This document shows, piece after piece, positions 51,056 through 60,784 of a DNA stretch of 64,000 bases. Made by a program: the position numbers and the translations under genes. The notes beneath the pieces were generated by a model, which saw nothing but the letters and a program-made list of their open reading frames with translations, was not told the origin of the DNA and ran no database searches. Each line of letters begins with the position of its first letter. Position 1 is the stretch's first letter. The stretch comes from JAXGXQ01 sp040772685 (GTDB lineage: Bacteria; Bacillota; Clostridia; Saccharofermentanales; UBA5734): positions 620,001 to 684,000 of the forward strand of contig JAXGXQ010000001.1 of NCBI GenBank assembly GCA_040772685.1. The letters are read 5' to 3'.

Positions 51056-51538
51056 ATGAAAATGCAACGACTGGATCCAAAGGCAAAATCGATGTGGCGT
51101 CTTTCGCGCGCCCTGGGCTTATTAATTGTAGCAGGTATCTGCGCAGGCGCTTGGTTTCTGATTTTCAGCCGCCTTACAGATATTTCGCTGACTCTCAGGT
51201 TGTTGATCGTAGTTGTGCCTGTCTTGCTGCAGCTGCTCAATCTGTTAATTTATCCAACGATTGAGTTTTTGCAGTGGGCTTATTTGATAACTCCGGACCG
51301 CATCGAAATTCATAAAGGCATCTTTTTTCATTCAATCGATATCATACCGATTTCACGCATTCAGCATGTCACTCAGTCTGAAGGCCCTGTCGCCAGACTT
51401 TTCAAGCTTGCTACCCTCTCAATCCATACGGCGGGCGGTTCTTTCAAAATTGTTGGCCTGCGGCGGGAAACAGCCCAGTCTGTGGCTGACAGCCTCAAAG
51501 ATGTGGTTAACCGCAAGCTGACTGAGAGTAAAGAATAA
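51056..51538 (+). CDS. bacterial PH-domain membrane protein (YdbS-like)
   Basis: A 160-residue protein with two N-terminal helices (residues about 18-38 and 46-65) followed by a bacterial PH domain: LITPDRIEIHKGIFFHSIDIIP, then RIQHVTQSEGP and the LSIHTAGGSF strand. It is paired with a larger three-PH-domain protein, as for B. subtilis ydbS-ydbT. Function in the membrane is not settled; links to envelope stress and bacteriocin immunity have been proposed for relatives. The stop overlaps the next start by one base. No Shine-Dalgarno is visible. Confidence 0.8.
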   Translation: MKMQRLDPKAKSMWRLSRALGLLIVAGICAGAWFLIFSRLTDISLTLRLLIVVVPVLLQLLNLLIYPTIEFLQWAYLITPDRIEIHKGIFFHSIDIIPISRIQHVTQSEGPVARLFKLATLSIHTAGGSFKIVGLRRETAQSVADSLKDVVNRKLTESKE

Positions 51539-53082
51539 TGGAACCTGTCCGCTGCCATTTTACAGTTATTCTTGAGCGCCTGTTCAAGGTCTACTGGCAA
51601 TTACTGATAGCCATGGCTATTCCGCTGTTTTCCAGCGGTTTGGGCCAGGTCCGCGGCATAGCCATCTTGCTGTTTGCGGTCAGCTTTGTGATACTGGCCG
51701 GCCTGCAGGTGCTTTACTGGCTGAACACACGGTTGTATGCCGACGATGAACAGGTTTATGTGCGGTTCGGCTTTTTCTGGAAACGACAGCTGACTATCCC
51801 TTTCAGCAAAATTAATACTGTGGACTTAAGCCGCAACCTGTTCCAGCGGATAGTGGGCACCTGCCGCCTCAAAATCGACACAGGCGCTGTCAGCGGCAAA
51901 GCCAAAGGGGGTGCCGAAACTGATCTGGTTTTTAAGCTGGCTGATGCTGAACGGATCCGCGCCCATATTCTTTCGCTGCGGGGCGGTGTAGCTTCCTTAC
52001 ATAATGAGTTTGTTGATCTGCCTGCAGGTATGACAGAACCGGAGAGCATGCCTGACATTGAAGTCAGCGGTGCAAGGTACCGTCGTGACGATTCAGTCAC
52101 AGGCAGTGAAACTGTGCTGTTCCGCGCCCAAACCCGCGACTTTTTTCTCTATGGCTTGACTCAGAACAAGGTACTGACCGGCTTTTTGTTAATCCTGTCG
52201 CTGGCGGCAACCGCGGGCGAATTTCTTGGCGAAGGCTTTTATGAACAGGTTTACGAGTTATTCAGCCAGGCTGGTGCTTTCCTTTCCCGGTTCGAACTGC
52301 TGGCGCTGATTATTGCAGTTTTAGTGATTTTTATTATTTATTACTTGCTGGCAAATATTATCAGTGTGCTGACAGCCGTTGTCCGGTTTTTCAACTTCAG
52401 GGTCAGCCGGGCCGGCGACGCCATTCATATTGAATACGGCCTGGTTTCAGTACGCAGCTATACCATGCCGCTGCGCAACATCCACGCTGTTGTTGTTAAG
52501 CAAAACCTGCTGCGCCAATGGTTGAAACAATGCTCGGTTGAACTGGTATCTATCGGTTATGGTGATGACAACCATGAAGTGGCGTTGCTTTTTCCCCTGA
52601 TACCTGTGACACGGCTTGAAGCGGCTTTGCGAGAGGTACTGCCTGAGTATGAAGGCACTTTAACCCGAACCAAAGCACCTGCCCGGGCGCGCCGCCTGTA
52701 CCTCTTCCTGCCTGTTGCCTTACTGCTGGTGCTTACAGCCCTTCCGGCAATCCTGTTACAACCCCTGATCTGGCTTAGCCTGCTGGTGACACTGCCTTTT
52801 TTAATCTGGACCCGCCTGCTCAACCACCGGCATGCTTCAATCGGCTATTCGCCTGAACGGCTGGAGGTTACCACCGGCGGTTTCAATTACAAGGAATACC
52901 GCATTCGAATGGCCGCAGTTCAATCAGTCAGCACCCACAGCAACTGGTTCAGCGAACAAATTGACCTGAAGAGCTACAAGGTTGATTATCATGCTCCTAA
53001 GCTGCGGGCTTCGGCCAATGTCAGCTTTTTGGCGGCTGAGCATCTTGAAGAGCTGCGGGAAATACCCAGTTTATTAAATTGA
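51538..53082 (+). CDS. bacterial PH-domain membrane protein (YdbT-like)
   Basis: A 514-residue protein with three copies of the bacterial PH domain separated by pairs of helices: an RLYADDEQVYVRFGFFWKRQ copy near residue 65, an IHIEYGLVSVRSYTMPLRNI copy near 300, and a YSPERLEVTTGGFNYKEYRI copy near 440. Helices lie near residues 20-60, 205-285 and 385-425. The start TAATGG overlaps the preceding stop, so the two are translationally coupled and probably form one membrane complex of unknown function. Confidence 0.82.
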   Translation: MEPVRCHFTVILERLFKVYWQLLIAMAIPLFSSGLGQVRGIAILLFAVSFVILAGLQVLYWLNTRLYADDEQVYVRFGFFWKRQLTIPFSKINTVDLSRNLFQRIVGTCRLKIDTGAVSGKAKGGAETDLVFKLADAERIRAHILSLRGGVASLHNEFVDLPAGMTEPESMPDIEVSGARYRRDDSVTGSETVLFRAQTRDFFLYGLTQNKVLTGFLLILSLAATAGEFLGEGFYEQVYELFSQAGAFLSRFELLALIIAVLVIFIIYYLLANIISVLTAVVRFFNFRVSRAGDAIHIEYGLVSVRSYTMPLRNIHAVVVKQNLLRQWLKQCSVELVSIGYGDDNHEVALLFPLIPVTRLEAALREVLPEYEGTLTRTKAPARARRLYLFLPVALLLVLTALPAILLQPLIWLSLLVTLPFLIWTRLLNHRHASIGYSPERLEVTTGGFNYKEYRIRMAAVQSVSTHSNWFSEQIDLKSYKVDYHAPKLRASANVSFLAAEHLEELREIPSLLN

Positions 53083-53140
53083 CATAACAGATTAAATAGA
53101 CCAAAATTAACCATAGATTATTCTGAAGGGAGTACAGTAC

Positions 53141-53737
53141 ATGAAAAGCATGAAAGGCACCCGCACTGCTGAGAACCTGCTCAAAGCTTTCGCCGGTGAA
53201 TCACAGGCCAGAAACCGCTATACGTATTACGCTTCGGTCGCTGACAAAGAAGGTTATAAGCAAATTCGCAACATCTTCATTGAAACAGCAGATAATGAAA
53301 AAGAACACGCCAAGCGCTTCTTTAAGTTCCTGCTCGAAGGCTTGCAGGATGAACTGCCGACAATGGTGGAAATCAATAATGCCTCTTACCCGGTAGCCCA
53401 GGGAACAACTCTTGCAAATCTCAAAGCCGCTGCCGCCGGTGAACACGAAGAGTGGTCAGAACTATATCCTTCTTTCGCTAATGTTGCCGATGAAGAAGGC
53501 TTCCCGGAGGTTGCAACAGCTTTCCGCCACATTTCTGATGCCGAAAAGCGCCATGAAACCCGCTACAACAAGCTGGCACACAACGTCGAAACAGGCACTG
53601 TTTTCACCCGTTCCGAATCCACTTTCTGGAAATGCGGCAACTGCGGCTACATTACCGAAGCCAATACCGCGCCGGCTATCTGCCCGGCCTGTTTGCATCC
53701 GCAGGCACATTTTGAAATCTTTGTTGAGACTTACTGA
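53141..53737 (+). CDS. rbr: rubrerythrin
   Basis: A 198-residue NADH-peroxidase-type protein of anaerobes. The diiron bundle is seen in LLKAFAGESQARNRYTYY, DNEKEHAKRFFKFL, AAAGEHEEW and DAEKRHETRYNKL. The C-terminal rubredoxin module has CGNCGY and CPAC, binding one iron in a Cys4 site. It reduces hydrogen peroxide using rubredoxin electrons. GAAGGGAG precedes the ATG. It is monocistronic and followed by a terminator. Confidence 0.97.
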   Translation: MKSMKGTRTAENLLKAFAGESQARNRYTYYASVADKEGYKQIRNIFIETADNEKEHAKRFFKFLLEGLQDELPTMVEINNASYPVAQGTTLANLKAAAAGEHEEWSELYPSFANVADEEGFPEVATAFRHISDAEKRHETRYNKLAHNVETGTVFTRSESTFWKCGNCGYITEANTAPAICPACLHPQAHFEIFVETY

Positions 53738-53789
53738 CATAGTGAGCTTTGCTCACAATCTGGTAAGGGTAAGTTAACCTTTTCGATCA

Positions 53790-53830
53790 CAGCGCCTGGT
53801 GGCTTAATCGCCCCGGGCGTTGTTATTGCA
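53790..53830 (+). terminator. terminator after rubrerythrin
   Basis: CAGCGCCTGG pairs with CCGGGCGTTG (10 bp, two G-U), followed by TTATTGCATTATTATT. Confidence 0.7.
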
Positions 53831-53880
53831 TTATTATTCATATTTGTGTATATTTATTAGCGGCTTATCAGCCAGCATAT

Positions 53881-53952
53881 CAGACAGCGGACTAAACCAG
53901 CAGATATCTACAGAAGGTACAGACAGCGGGCAAAACCAGCTGAGTATCTACA
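53881..53952. repeat. imperfect direct repeat upstream of carB
   Basis: Two copies of about 32 bases (53881-53912 and 53920-53952) share CAGACAGCGG, AAACCAGC and TATCTACA with a few differences. They lie 50-120 bases before the carB ATG, in a region with no gene. Confidence 0.75.
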
Positions 53953-54001
53953 ATCGTTAACTGAATCAACGAATAAATTTCTACGCCATGGGAGGCAGCT
54001 T

Positions 54002-57000
54002 ATGCCAAAAAGGACAGATATCCACAGGATCCTGATCATCGGCTCCGGACCGATTATTATCGGCCAGGCCTGCGAGTTCGACTATTCCGGCACCCAGGCC
54101 TGCAAAGCCTTGCGCAATCTGGGTTACGAGATCATTCTGGTCAACTCTAACCCTGCTACAATTATGACCGATCCTGAAATCGCCGATGTTACTTATATTG
54201 AGCCGCTCAATGTCGAGCGCCTGACAGAAATTATCGCCAAGGAACGCCCTGACGCGGTTCTGCCCAATCTGGGCGGCCAGTCGGCACTCAATCTGTGTCT
54301 CGAATTGAATAAAGCCGGTGTGTTTGAGCACTATGGCGTCAAAGTAATCGGTGTCCAGGTGGACGCGATCGAACGCGGTGAAGACCGCATCGCTTTCAAA
54401 GAAGAAATGGGCCGGCTCAACATCGACATCCCGGCAAGCAAGCCTGCCTACAGCATTGCCGAGGCGGAAGAGATAGCCTGCGAACTGGGCTACCCTGTTG
54501 TTATCCGGCCGGCTTTCACAATGGGCGGTACCGGCGGCGGCCTGGTCTACAATGTTGATGAACTGCGGGTTGTCGCTCAGCGCGGCATCAGCGCCAGTAT
54601 GGTGGGGCAAATCCTGGTTGAGGAATCGGTGCTGGGCTGGGAAGAGCTGGAGCTGGAAGTTGTCCGCGACGCCAAAAACCAGATGATCACAGTCTGCTTC
54701 ATCGAAAATATCGATGCGGTCGGCGTGCACACTGGTGATTCACTTTGCGCCGCTCCCATGCTGACAATCAGTGAAGAGCTGCAAAGGCGTCTACAGCGCT
54801 ACGCCTATGCTGTTGTGGAGGCTATCCAGGTTATCGGCGGAACCAACGTGCAGTTCGCCTATAACCCGCAAACCGACCGAATAGTCATAATTGAAATCAA
54901 TCCACGCACCTCGCGTTCTTCGGCGCTGGCTTCCAAAGCCACCGGCTTCCCCATCGCCCTGATTTCGGCAATGCTGGCAGTCGGACTGACGCTGGACGAA
55001 ATACCCTATTGGCGCGATGGCACGCTTGATCGCTATACCCCTCACGCTGACTATGTCGTGATCAAATTCGCCCGCTGGGCTTTCGAGAAATTCAAAGGTG
55101 TTGAGGACAAGCTTGGCACGCAGATGCGGGCAGTCGGTGAAGTAATGAGCATCGGCAAAACCTACAAGGAGGCTCTACAGAAAGCTGTCCGTTCGCTTGA
55201 AATCGGCCGCTACGGGCTGGGTTTCGCCAAAGATTTCCACGAAAAATCGTTGACTGAGCTGCTGGCTATGCTGGTTGAACCGAGCAGCGAACGCCAGTTT
55301 ATTATTTACGAAGCCCTGCGTAAGGGTGCTGACATTGACCAGCTCAACCGCTTAACCTACATCAAGCCTTATTATTTGCAACAGATGCTGGAACTGGTTG
55401 AGTTGGAAGAAGAAATTCTCAACGGCTGCTGCAACGGGCTGCCTGACTATCTGCTGATCAAAGCCAAAAAAGACGGTTTTTCCGACCGCTATCTTGCGCA
55501 GCTGACCGGCAGCAGCGAAACCGAAATTCGCGAACGGCGGCTGTCACTTGGTCTCAGTGAAGCCTGGGAGGCAGTTCCGGTCAGCGGGGTTGAGGATTCT
55601 GCCTACTATTATTCCACCTATAACGCCGCCGATGAGACGACTGTCAGCTCCAAGCCCAAGGTTATGGTGCTGGGCGGCGGCCCCAACCGGATCGGCCAGG
55701 GTATTGAATTTGACTACTGCTGTGTTCACACCGCATTTACCCTGCGCGACCTTGGCTATGAAACGGTAATGGTCAACTGCAACCCGGAAACAGTCTCCAC
55801 CGATTACGATACCTCGGATAAGCTTTATTTCGAGCCGCTGACAGTTGAGGACGTCCTCAGCATCTACAATAAGGAAAAGCCGCTTGGCATTATTGTCCAG
55901 TTCGGCGGGCAGACTCCGCTCAATATCGCCGACGAGCTGCAGGCGGCCGGTTGCCACATACTGGGCACATCACCGGCCACAATCGACCTGGCCGAGGACC
56001 GCGACCAGTTCCGGCAGATAATGGAAGAGCTGCAGATCCCGATGCCGGAATCAGGCATGGCCGTCAATATGGCTGAAGCACTCGCCATAGCTGCCCGGCT
56101 GGGTTACCCGCTGATGGTCCGCCCTTCTTACGTGCTCGGCGGCCGCGGGATGGAAGTTGTGCACGACGAAGGCATGCTGCGCCAGTACATGGCGGCAGCC
56201 GTTGGTGTCACACCCTACCGGCCGATTCTGATCGACCGTTTCCTCGGTCATGCTTTGGAATGTGAGGCTGATGCGATCTCTGACGGCAAAGAAGCATTTG
56301 TGCCGGCTGTAATGGAACACATTGAGTACGCCGGCATTCACTCCGGCGACTCTGCCTGCGTTATTCCACCAGTCAGTATAGAGCCGCGTCATATCGACAC
56401 GATTATTGATTATACTCAAAAAATTGCCAAGAAGCTGAATGTTGTCGGCTTGATGAACATGCAGTATGCGATTGCTGACGATAAAGTCTATGTCTTGGAA
56501 GCAAACCCGCGTGCCTCCAGAACCGTGCCGCTAGTTTCCAAAATCTGCAACATCCCCATGGCCCGCCTGGCTACAGAACTGGTAATGAACGCCGAAGAAG
56601 CCAGATTGGCAAAAGCATCTGCGGAATCCGGTATGTTACGTCCCTCGCCTCTTAGCGGCCTGACCCGGCTCAAACTGAATCATTTTGGTGTCAAGGAGGC
56701 CGTCTTCCCCTTCAATATGTTCCCGGAGGTAGACCCGATTCTCGGTCCGGAGATGCGTTCCACCGGTGAGGTGCTGGGCATGTCCGATTCCTTTGAAATC
56801 GCCTTCTTCAAAGCGCAGGAAGCAACTCAATCGAGACTGCCAACCTGCGGCACAGTTTTAATCAGCGTAAACGACTCGGATAAAGAAGACGCTCTGGCTG
56901 CGGCCAGGCTGTTTGCTGAAATCGGCTTCAACCTGCGGGCTACTGCTGGAACCTGCCGTTTTCTGCAGGAACACGGGGTAGCTGCTGAGCCGATCAACAA

Positions 57001-57259
57001 ACTGCAAGAAGGCCGCCCCAACATCACTGACGCCATTGCCAATGGTGAGATCCAGCTGGTAATTAATACGCCCTCCGGCGCACGCAGCTCCACGGACGAT
57101 TCTTACATCCGCAAATCAGCAATCAGGAACAAAATTCCCTACATCACAACCATGACAGCCGCTTTGGCCAGCGCCCGCGGGATCGCAGCCGTGCTGAGTT
57201 CAGATGCTGCTCAGCATCCCTTGAAATCGTTGCAGGAATACCACGCCGCGATCAAGTAA
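54002..57259 (+). CDS. carB: carbamoyl phosphate synthase large subunit
   Basis: A 1085-residue ATP-grasp enzyme making carbamoyl phosphate for pyrimidines and arginine. Both ATP-grasp halves are intact: the first opens with GSGPIIIGQACEFDYSGTQA and the second with GGGPNRIGQGIEFDYCC near residue 560. GGQSALNLC and GGQTPLNIA are the corresponding nucleotide loops. The C-terminal MGS allosteric domain (from about 940) contains RATAGTCRFLQEHG. ATGGGAGGCAGCTT before the ATG gives a good ribosome site. carA is not adjacent, which is unusual but known. Slightly longer than the usual 1,060-1,075. Confidence 0.98.
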   Translation: MPKRTDIHRILIIGSGPIIIGQACEFDYSGTQACKALRNLGYEIILVNSNPATIMTDPEIADVTYIEPLNVERLTEIIAKERPDAVLPNLGGQSALNLCLELNKAGVFEHYGVKVIGVQVDAIERGEDRIAFKEEMGRLNIDIPASKPAYSIAEAEEIACELGYPVVIRPAFTMGGTGGGLVYNVDELRVVAQRGISASMVGQILVEESVLGWEELELEVVRDAKNQMITVCFIENIDAVGVHTGDSLCAAPMLTISEELQRRLQRYAYAVVEAIQVIGGTNVQFAYNPQTDRIVIIEINPRTSRSSALASKATGFPIALISAMLAVGLTLDEIPYWRDGTLDRYTPHADYVVIKFARWAFEKFKGVEDKLGTQMRAVGEVMSIGKTYKEALQKAVRSLEIGRYGLGFAKDFHEKSLTELLAMLVEPSSERQFIIYEALRKGADIDQLNRLTYIKPYYLQQMLELVELEEEILNGCCNGLPDYLLIKAKKDGFSDRYLAQLTGSSETEIRERRLSLGLSEAWEAVPVSGVEDSAYYYSTYNAADETTVSSKPKVMVLGGGPNRIGQGIEFDYCCVHTAFTLRDLGYETVMVNCNPETVSTDYDTSDKLYFEPLTVEDVLSIYNKEKPLGIIVQFGGQTPLNIADELQAAGCHILGTSPATIDLAEDRDQFRQIMEELQIPMPESGMAVNMAEALAIAARLGYPLMVRPSYVLGGRGMEVVHDEGMLRQYMAAAVGVTPYRPILIDRFLGHALECEADAISDGKEAFVPAVMEHIEYAGIHSGDSACVIPPVSIEPRHIDTIIDYTQKIAKKLNVVGLMNMQYAIADDKVYVLEANPRASRTVPLVSKICNIPMARLATELVMNAEEARLAKASAESGMLRPSPLSGLTRLKLNHFGVKEAVFPFNMFPEVDPILGPEMRSTGEVLGMSDSFEIAFFKAQEATQSRLPTCGTVLISVNDSDKEDALAAARLFAEIGFNLRATAGTCRFLQEHGVAAEPINKLQEGRPNITDAIANGEIQLVINTPSGARSSTDDSYIRKSAIRNKIPYITTMTAALASARGIAAVLSSDAAQHPLKSLQEYHAAIK

Positions 57260-57335
57260 GACAATCGCCAGCGCCAGGAACGAGAAATAAATCATTATTA
57301 CTGCAGCGGAAAACTATGTTTAATTAAGCTTAAGC

Positions 57336-59606
57336 TCAGCCGCCGTGCCGCAGACAATTTTCAAACGGATTCGTGCAAGGCTGGCCAATCAAAACAACAA
57401 CCGAACGCGGCTCGAGCGTCAGACGACGCCCGGGCCGTTTCATTTTCGCTGGATCCGAGACAACATCCTCGCCAAATGGCCTGGTTGTGTCGATAGCGAT
57501 CCGCCAATCGAAGCACTCCGGCAATCCTGGCAGCTGGATTGTCTGCTTTTTCCAGTGAGCGTTAACCGCAATATACAGGATGTCATCGGGCGCGTCCGGC
57601 AGAAGTGCTACGCAAGTTGCCGGCAAATCATGCCGCTGAGAAAATCCGCCCGGCGGCATATCCGCGCAGTCGGGCCTTTCCTTATCAAAACCATTGCGGT
57701 CGCGGCCGGCAAACATGACCCCGATTGTATGCAGATCGTGGTTGTTCGGCAGTTCCCAGGCCTTGAAACTATGAAAACTGGTCAGCGGCAAGGCGCAATC
57801 AGCTGGGCCGCAGCAGGCTTGCAGCACAGGATGTGATTTTCGGAATTTGATTAACTGCTGCACAAACGTGAATAAATCCTTGTTTCTTTCAAGATCCTGC
57901 CAGTTCAGCCAGGAAATTTCGTTATCCTGACAATAAGGATTGTTATTGCCATTCTGGCTGTTACCGAATTCGTCTCCGGCCAGCAACATGGTTACGCCCT
58001 TGCTGGTCAGCAGCACAGTCAAAGCGTTTTTATACAAACGCTGTCTTAGCGCCAGCACTTGAGGATCTGACGTCTCCCCTTCAACCCCGCAGTTCCAGCT
58101 ATGGTTGTAGTTTTCTCCATCAGCATTATTCCAGCCATTGGCTTCATTGTGTTTTTCGTTATAGGCATAAAGATCATGAAGGGTAAACCCATCGTGACAG
58201 GTGATAAAATTCACCGAGGCTTGCTCCCCGCGATGGGCCGGGTCATAAATATCCTGTGAACCGGCTATGCGGTTAGCAGCCAGGCGTGCCATGCCCGGAT
58301 CACCTTTAAGAAACATTCGCAGTTCGTCACGATAGCGGCCGTTCCATTCTGACCAGCGCCGCCAGGAGGGAAAGCTGCCGACCTGGTACAAACCGCCGGC
58401 GTCCCAGGCTTCAGCAATCAGCTTCACCCTAGCCAGAATCGGGTCGAATGCCAGATTCTGCAGCAACGGCGGCTGGCTCATCGGCATACCGTCCTCGTTG
58501 CGGCCCAGTATCGATGCCAGATCAAAACGGAAGCCATCCACTCTGTATTCTGTTACCCAGTAGCGCAGAGCATCGAGAACAAAACGCTGCACAACAGGAT
58601 GGTTGCTGTTTATGGTGTTACCAACGCCACTATAGTTTTTATAACCGCCTTTTTCATCCAGCATGTAATAAATGTTGTTGTCGAGGCCTTTAAAGGAAAT
58701 CACCGGGCCGTTTTCGTTGCCTTCCGCTGTATGGTTGAAAACGACGTCGAGAATTACTTCGATACCGTTTTCGTGTAAAGCCCGGATGAGCGATTTTAAT
58801 TCGTTGCCTTCACGGTTGTATTCCAGAGCGCTGGTATATGCTGTATTGGGTGCGAAGAAACCGACAGTGTTGTAGCCCCAATAATCGTACAACTTGTTGC
58901 CTTCGTGTTCGCGAGCGTCGCGCAGTTCGTCAAATTCAAAAACGGGCATCAGTTCAACAGCATTTACTCCTAAGGATTTAAGGTAGGGGATTTTTTCGAT
59001 CAAGCCTTTATAGGTGCCAGGGTTTTTCACACCCGATGATTCATGACGCGTATAACCGCGTACATGCAGTTCATAAATTATCAGATCCTGCATCGGAATC
59101 AACAGCTGCGGTGCGGTTCCCCAGTCAAAATCACTGACCACAACCCGTGAACGGTAATGGCCGCTGGTTGGCAGCCGCTGGCCCCATTGACTCTGACCGG
59201 TGACAGCCCGGGCATATGGATCGAGTAGATACTTGTTTTTGTCGAACAACAGTCCTTTTTCCGGGTTCCATTCGCCGTCAATGCTGAAGGCGTATTCAAA
59301 CTCAAAGATATCCAGACCGAAGACAATCATGGAATGAACATTGCCGATGCGGTAGCGTTGCGGAAACGGAATAATTGCGTAGGGTTCGGCTGTCTCACGT
59401 TTAAACAGTACCAGGCTGCATTTTGTTGCGCCTTGTGAAGTGACAGTGAAGCTGACGCCGCCCGGCACAACAACAGCGCCGCTGTCCAGGTAAAGGCCCG
59501 GCCGCAGCAGAAAACCCTCGTATTCATCGATCGGGGACAGGTTCTTAAACATTGATTGATAATATGTTAATGATTGATCGTGTTCCCATTGGCTGTTGAT
59601 TTCCAT
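57336..59606 (-). CDS. glgX: glycogen debranching enzyme GlgX / isoamylase-type (GH13)
   Basis: A 756-residue enzyme that hydrolyses alpha-1,6 branches of glycogen. An N-terminal CBM48 domain precedes the GH13_11 barrel, with nucleophile in DGFRFDLASILG, acid/base in LIAEAWDAGGLY and third carboxylate in TCHDGFTLHDLY. NEKHNEANG after it is typical of GlgX/TreX. GAGGTGGCC before ATG 59606 supports that start over an upstream in-frame one. It stands apart from the glgBCDA operon and converges with carB. Confidence 0.93.
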   Translation of the reverse strand: MEINSQWEHDQSLTYYQSMFKNLSPIDEYEGFLLRPGLYLDSGAVVVPGGVSFTVTSQGATKCSLVLFKRETAEPYAIIPFPQRYRIGNVHSMIVFGLDIFEFEYAFSIDGEWNPEKGLLFDKNKYLLDPYARAVTGQSQWGQRLPTSGHYRSRVVVSDFDWGTAPQLLIPMQDLIIYELHVRGYTRHESSGVKNPGTYKGLIEKIPYLKSLGVNAVELMPVFEFDELRDAREHEGNKLYDYWGYNTVGFFAPNTAYTSALEYNREGNELKSLIRALHENGIEVILDVVFNHTAEGNENGPVISFKGLDNNIYYMLDEKGGYKNYSGVGNTINSNHPVVQRFVLDALRYWVTEYRVDGFRFDLASILGRNEDGMPMSQPPLLQNLAFDPILARVKLIAEAWDAGGLYQVGSFPSWRRWSEWNGRYRDELRMFLKGDPGMARLAANRIAGSQDIYDPAHRGEQASVNFITCHDGFTLHDLYAYNEKHNEANGWNNADGENYNHSWNCGVEGETSDPQVLALRQRLYKNALTVLLTSKGVTMLLAGDEFGNSQNGNNNPYCQDNEISWLNWQDLERNKDLFTFVQQLIKFRKSHPVLQACCGPADCALPLTSFHSFKAWELPNNHDLHTIGVMFAGRDRNGFDKERPDCADMPPGGFSQRHDLPATCVALLPDAPDDILYIAVNAHWKKQTIQLPGLPECFDWRIAIDTTRPFGEDVVSDPAKMKRPGRRLTLEPRSVVVLIGQPCTNPFENCLRHGG

Positions 59607-59818
59607 GGCCACCTCAATTTCTAAGTGCTCGATTGTTAAAGCTGGTTCAAGTTTAGCAAACAGACACAAGAATGTGAATGAATTTGAAACTTTCAGTTGC
59701 GAAAAATTGACTACTCTGCCAAAATAAAACAGATTGCAAAAATTGCACCCTTATTCTATTCCCTTTACTTTGAGCAAGCTGCCAACTTGCTGTGCTACTG
59801 TTATTTTTTTGGAGAAGT

Positions 59819-60733
59819 ATGACCAGTTTATTTCGTTTGAAGCTAATTGCCGCTATTTTGAGCGTTTGCCTGCTTTTTTCACTGACCGCCTGTGCTATAA
59901 ATGAAGCACAAATATCCGGTGACTCATCCACCGAAACCACTGCAACAACTAAGGTTGCGCCATCTGACACTACAACCGGACAAACGGTGGCAGAAAATTC
60001 ACCAGCAACTTTGCCCACAGCTACCCTGGCTGTAGAACCAGACGTAAATGAAATAGATAATTATCTTCAGCGTTCCGGCGCGAACCTGATACCGACAAGC
60101 ACAACTGCAACCTCTGCTCAAACCACTAACAGAGCGGCTGCGCTGCCCACAGCCGGACCAACAGCAGCACCTGCAGCGAGGCCAACAGCGGTACCAACAG
60201 CCAGGTATACAGCGGCACCTACTCCTACGCCCAGACCCACACCAAAACCGACTGTTGCGCCTACACCAATACCTACGCCAAAACCCACACCAAAACCAAC
60301 TGTGGCACCAACAACGGCACCGCCCACAACTGGCTTAACCGCTGCGCAATGGTGCGCTGAAATTTTTCGGCTGACTAATGTCGAACGGGCCAAGGCAGGC
60401 CTGCCGGCCTTGAAAACCGGGACAACAGCTCTGGCCAAAGCGGCCGCTGTCCGTGCCAGCGAAATTATCAGCGCATACAGTCACGTGCGCCCGAACGGTT
60501 CCTACTTCTCGACCGTATTGGCTGAGAATGGCATTGCCTGGTCCGCAACAGCAGAAAACCTCTTTTGCGGCACCGCGGATAGATATTCGCCTGCGGATGT
60601 TATGTTGAAATGGATGAATTCTTCCGGTCATCGCGCTAACATACTAAACAAGAACCAGACAATGCTCTCTGTTGGTTATGTCCGCTCCGGCGGTAAGGGG
60701 TATTTTGTCCAGCTCTTTATTAAGCCGAAATAA
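59819..60733 (+). CDS. CAP (SCP/PR-1) domain lipoprotein with Pro/Thr-rich stalk
   Basis: A 304-residue surface protein. A signal peptide with a lipobox at LFSLTACA (Cys25) is followed by Thr-rich sequence and then a long Pro-Thr-Ala-Lys stalk (about residues 105-180) of PTPKP and PTVAPT units. The C-terminal 120 residues are a CAP domain: LTNVERAKAGLPALK, SHVRPNGS, ENLFCG and WMNSSGHRANILNK, which hold the conserved His and Glu residues. CAP proteins in Bacillota are common on the surface, sporadically linked to cell-wall or host interaction. GGAGAAGT precedes ATG 59819. Confidence 0.9.
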   Translation: MTSLFRLKLIAAILSVCLLFSLTACAINEAQISGDSSTETTATTKVAPSDTTTGQTVAENSPATLPTATLAVEPDVNEIDNYLQRSGANLIPTSTTATSAQTTNRAAALPTAGPTAAPAARPTAVPTARYTAAPTPTPRPTPKPTVAPTPIPTPKPTPKPTVAPTTAPPTTGLTAAQWCAEIFRLTNVERAKAGLPALKTGTTALAKAAAVRASEIISAYSHVRPNGSYFSTVLAENGIAWSATAENLFCGTADRYSPADVMLKWMNSSGHRANILNKNQTMLSVGYVRSGGKGYFVQLFIKPK

Positions 60734-60784
60734 TCCCGTCACCAACAGCAGAACCCGGTTTGCCTGAAAGCGAGACCTAAGGAC

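Noticed and set aside
60118..60438. A Gly/Val-rich 106-residue frame antisense to the CAP lipoprotein stalk
   Set aside because: It merely mirrors the Pro/Thr repeat; there is no start signal.
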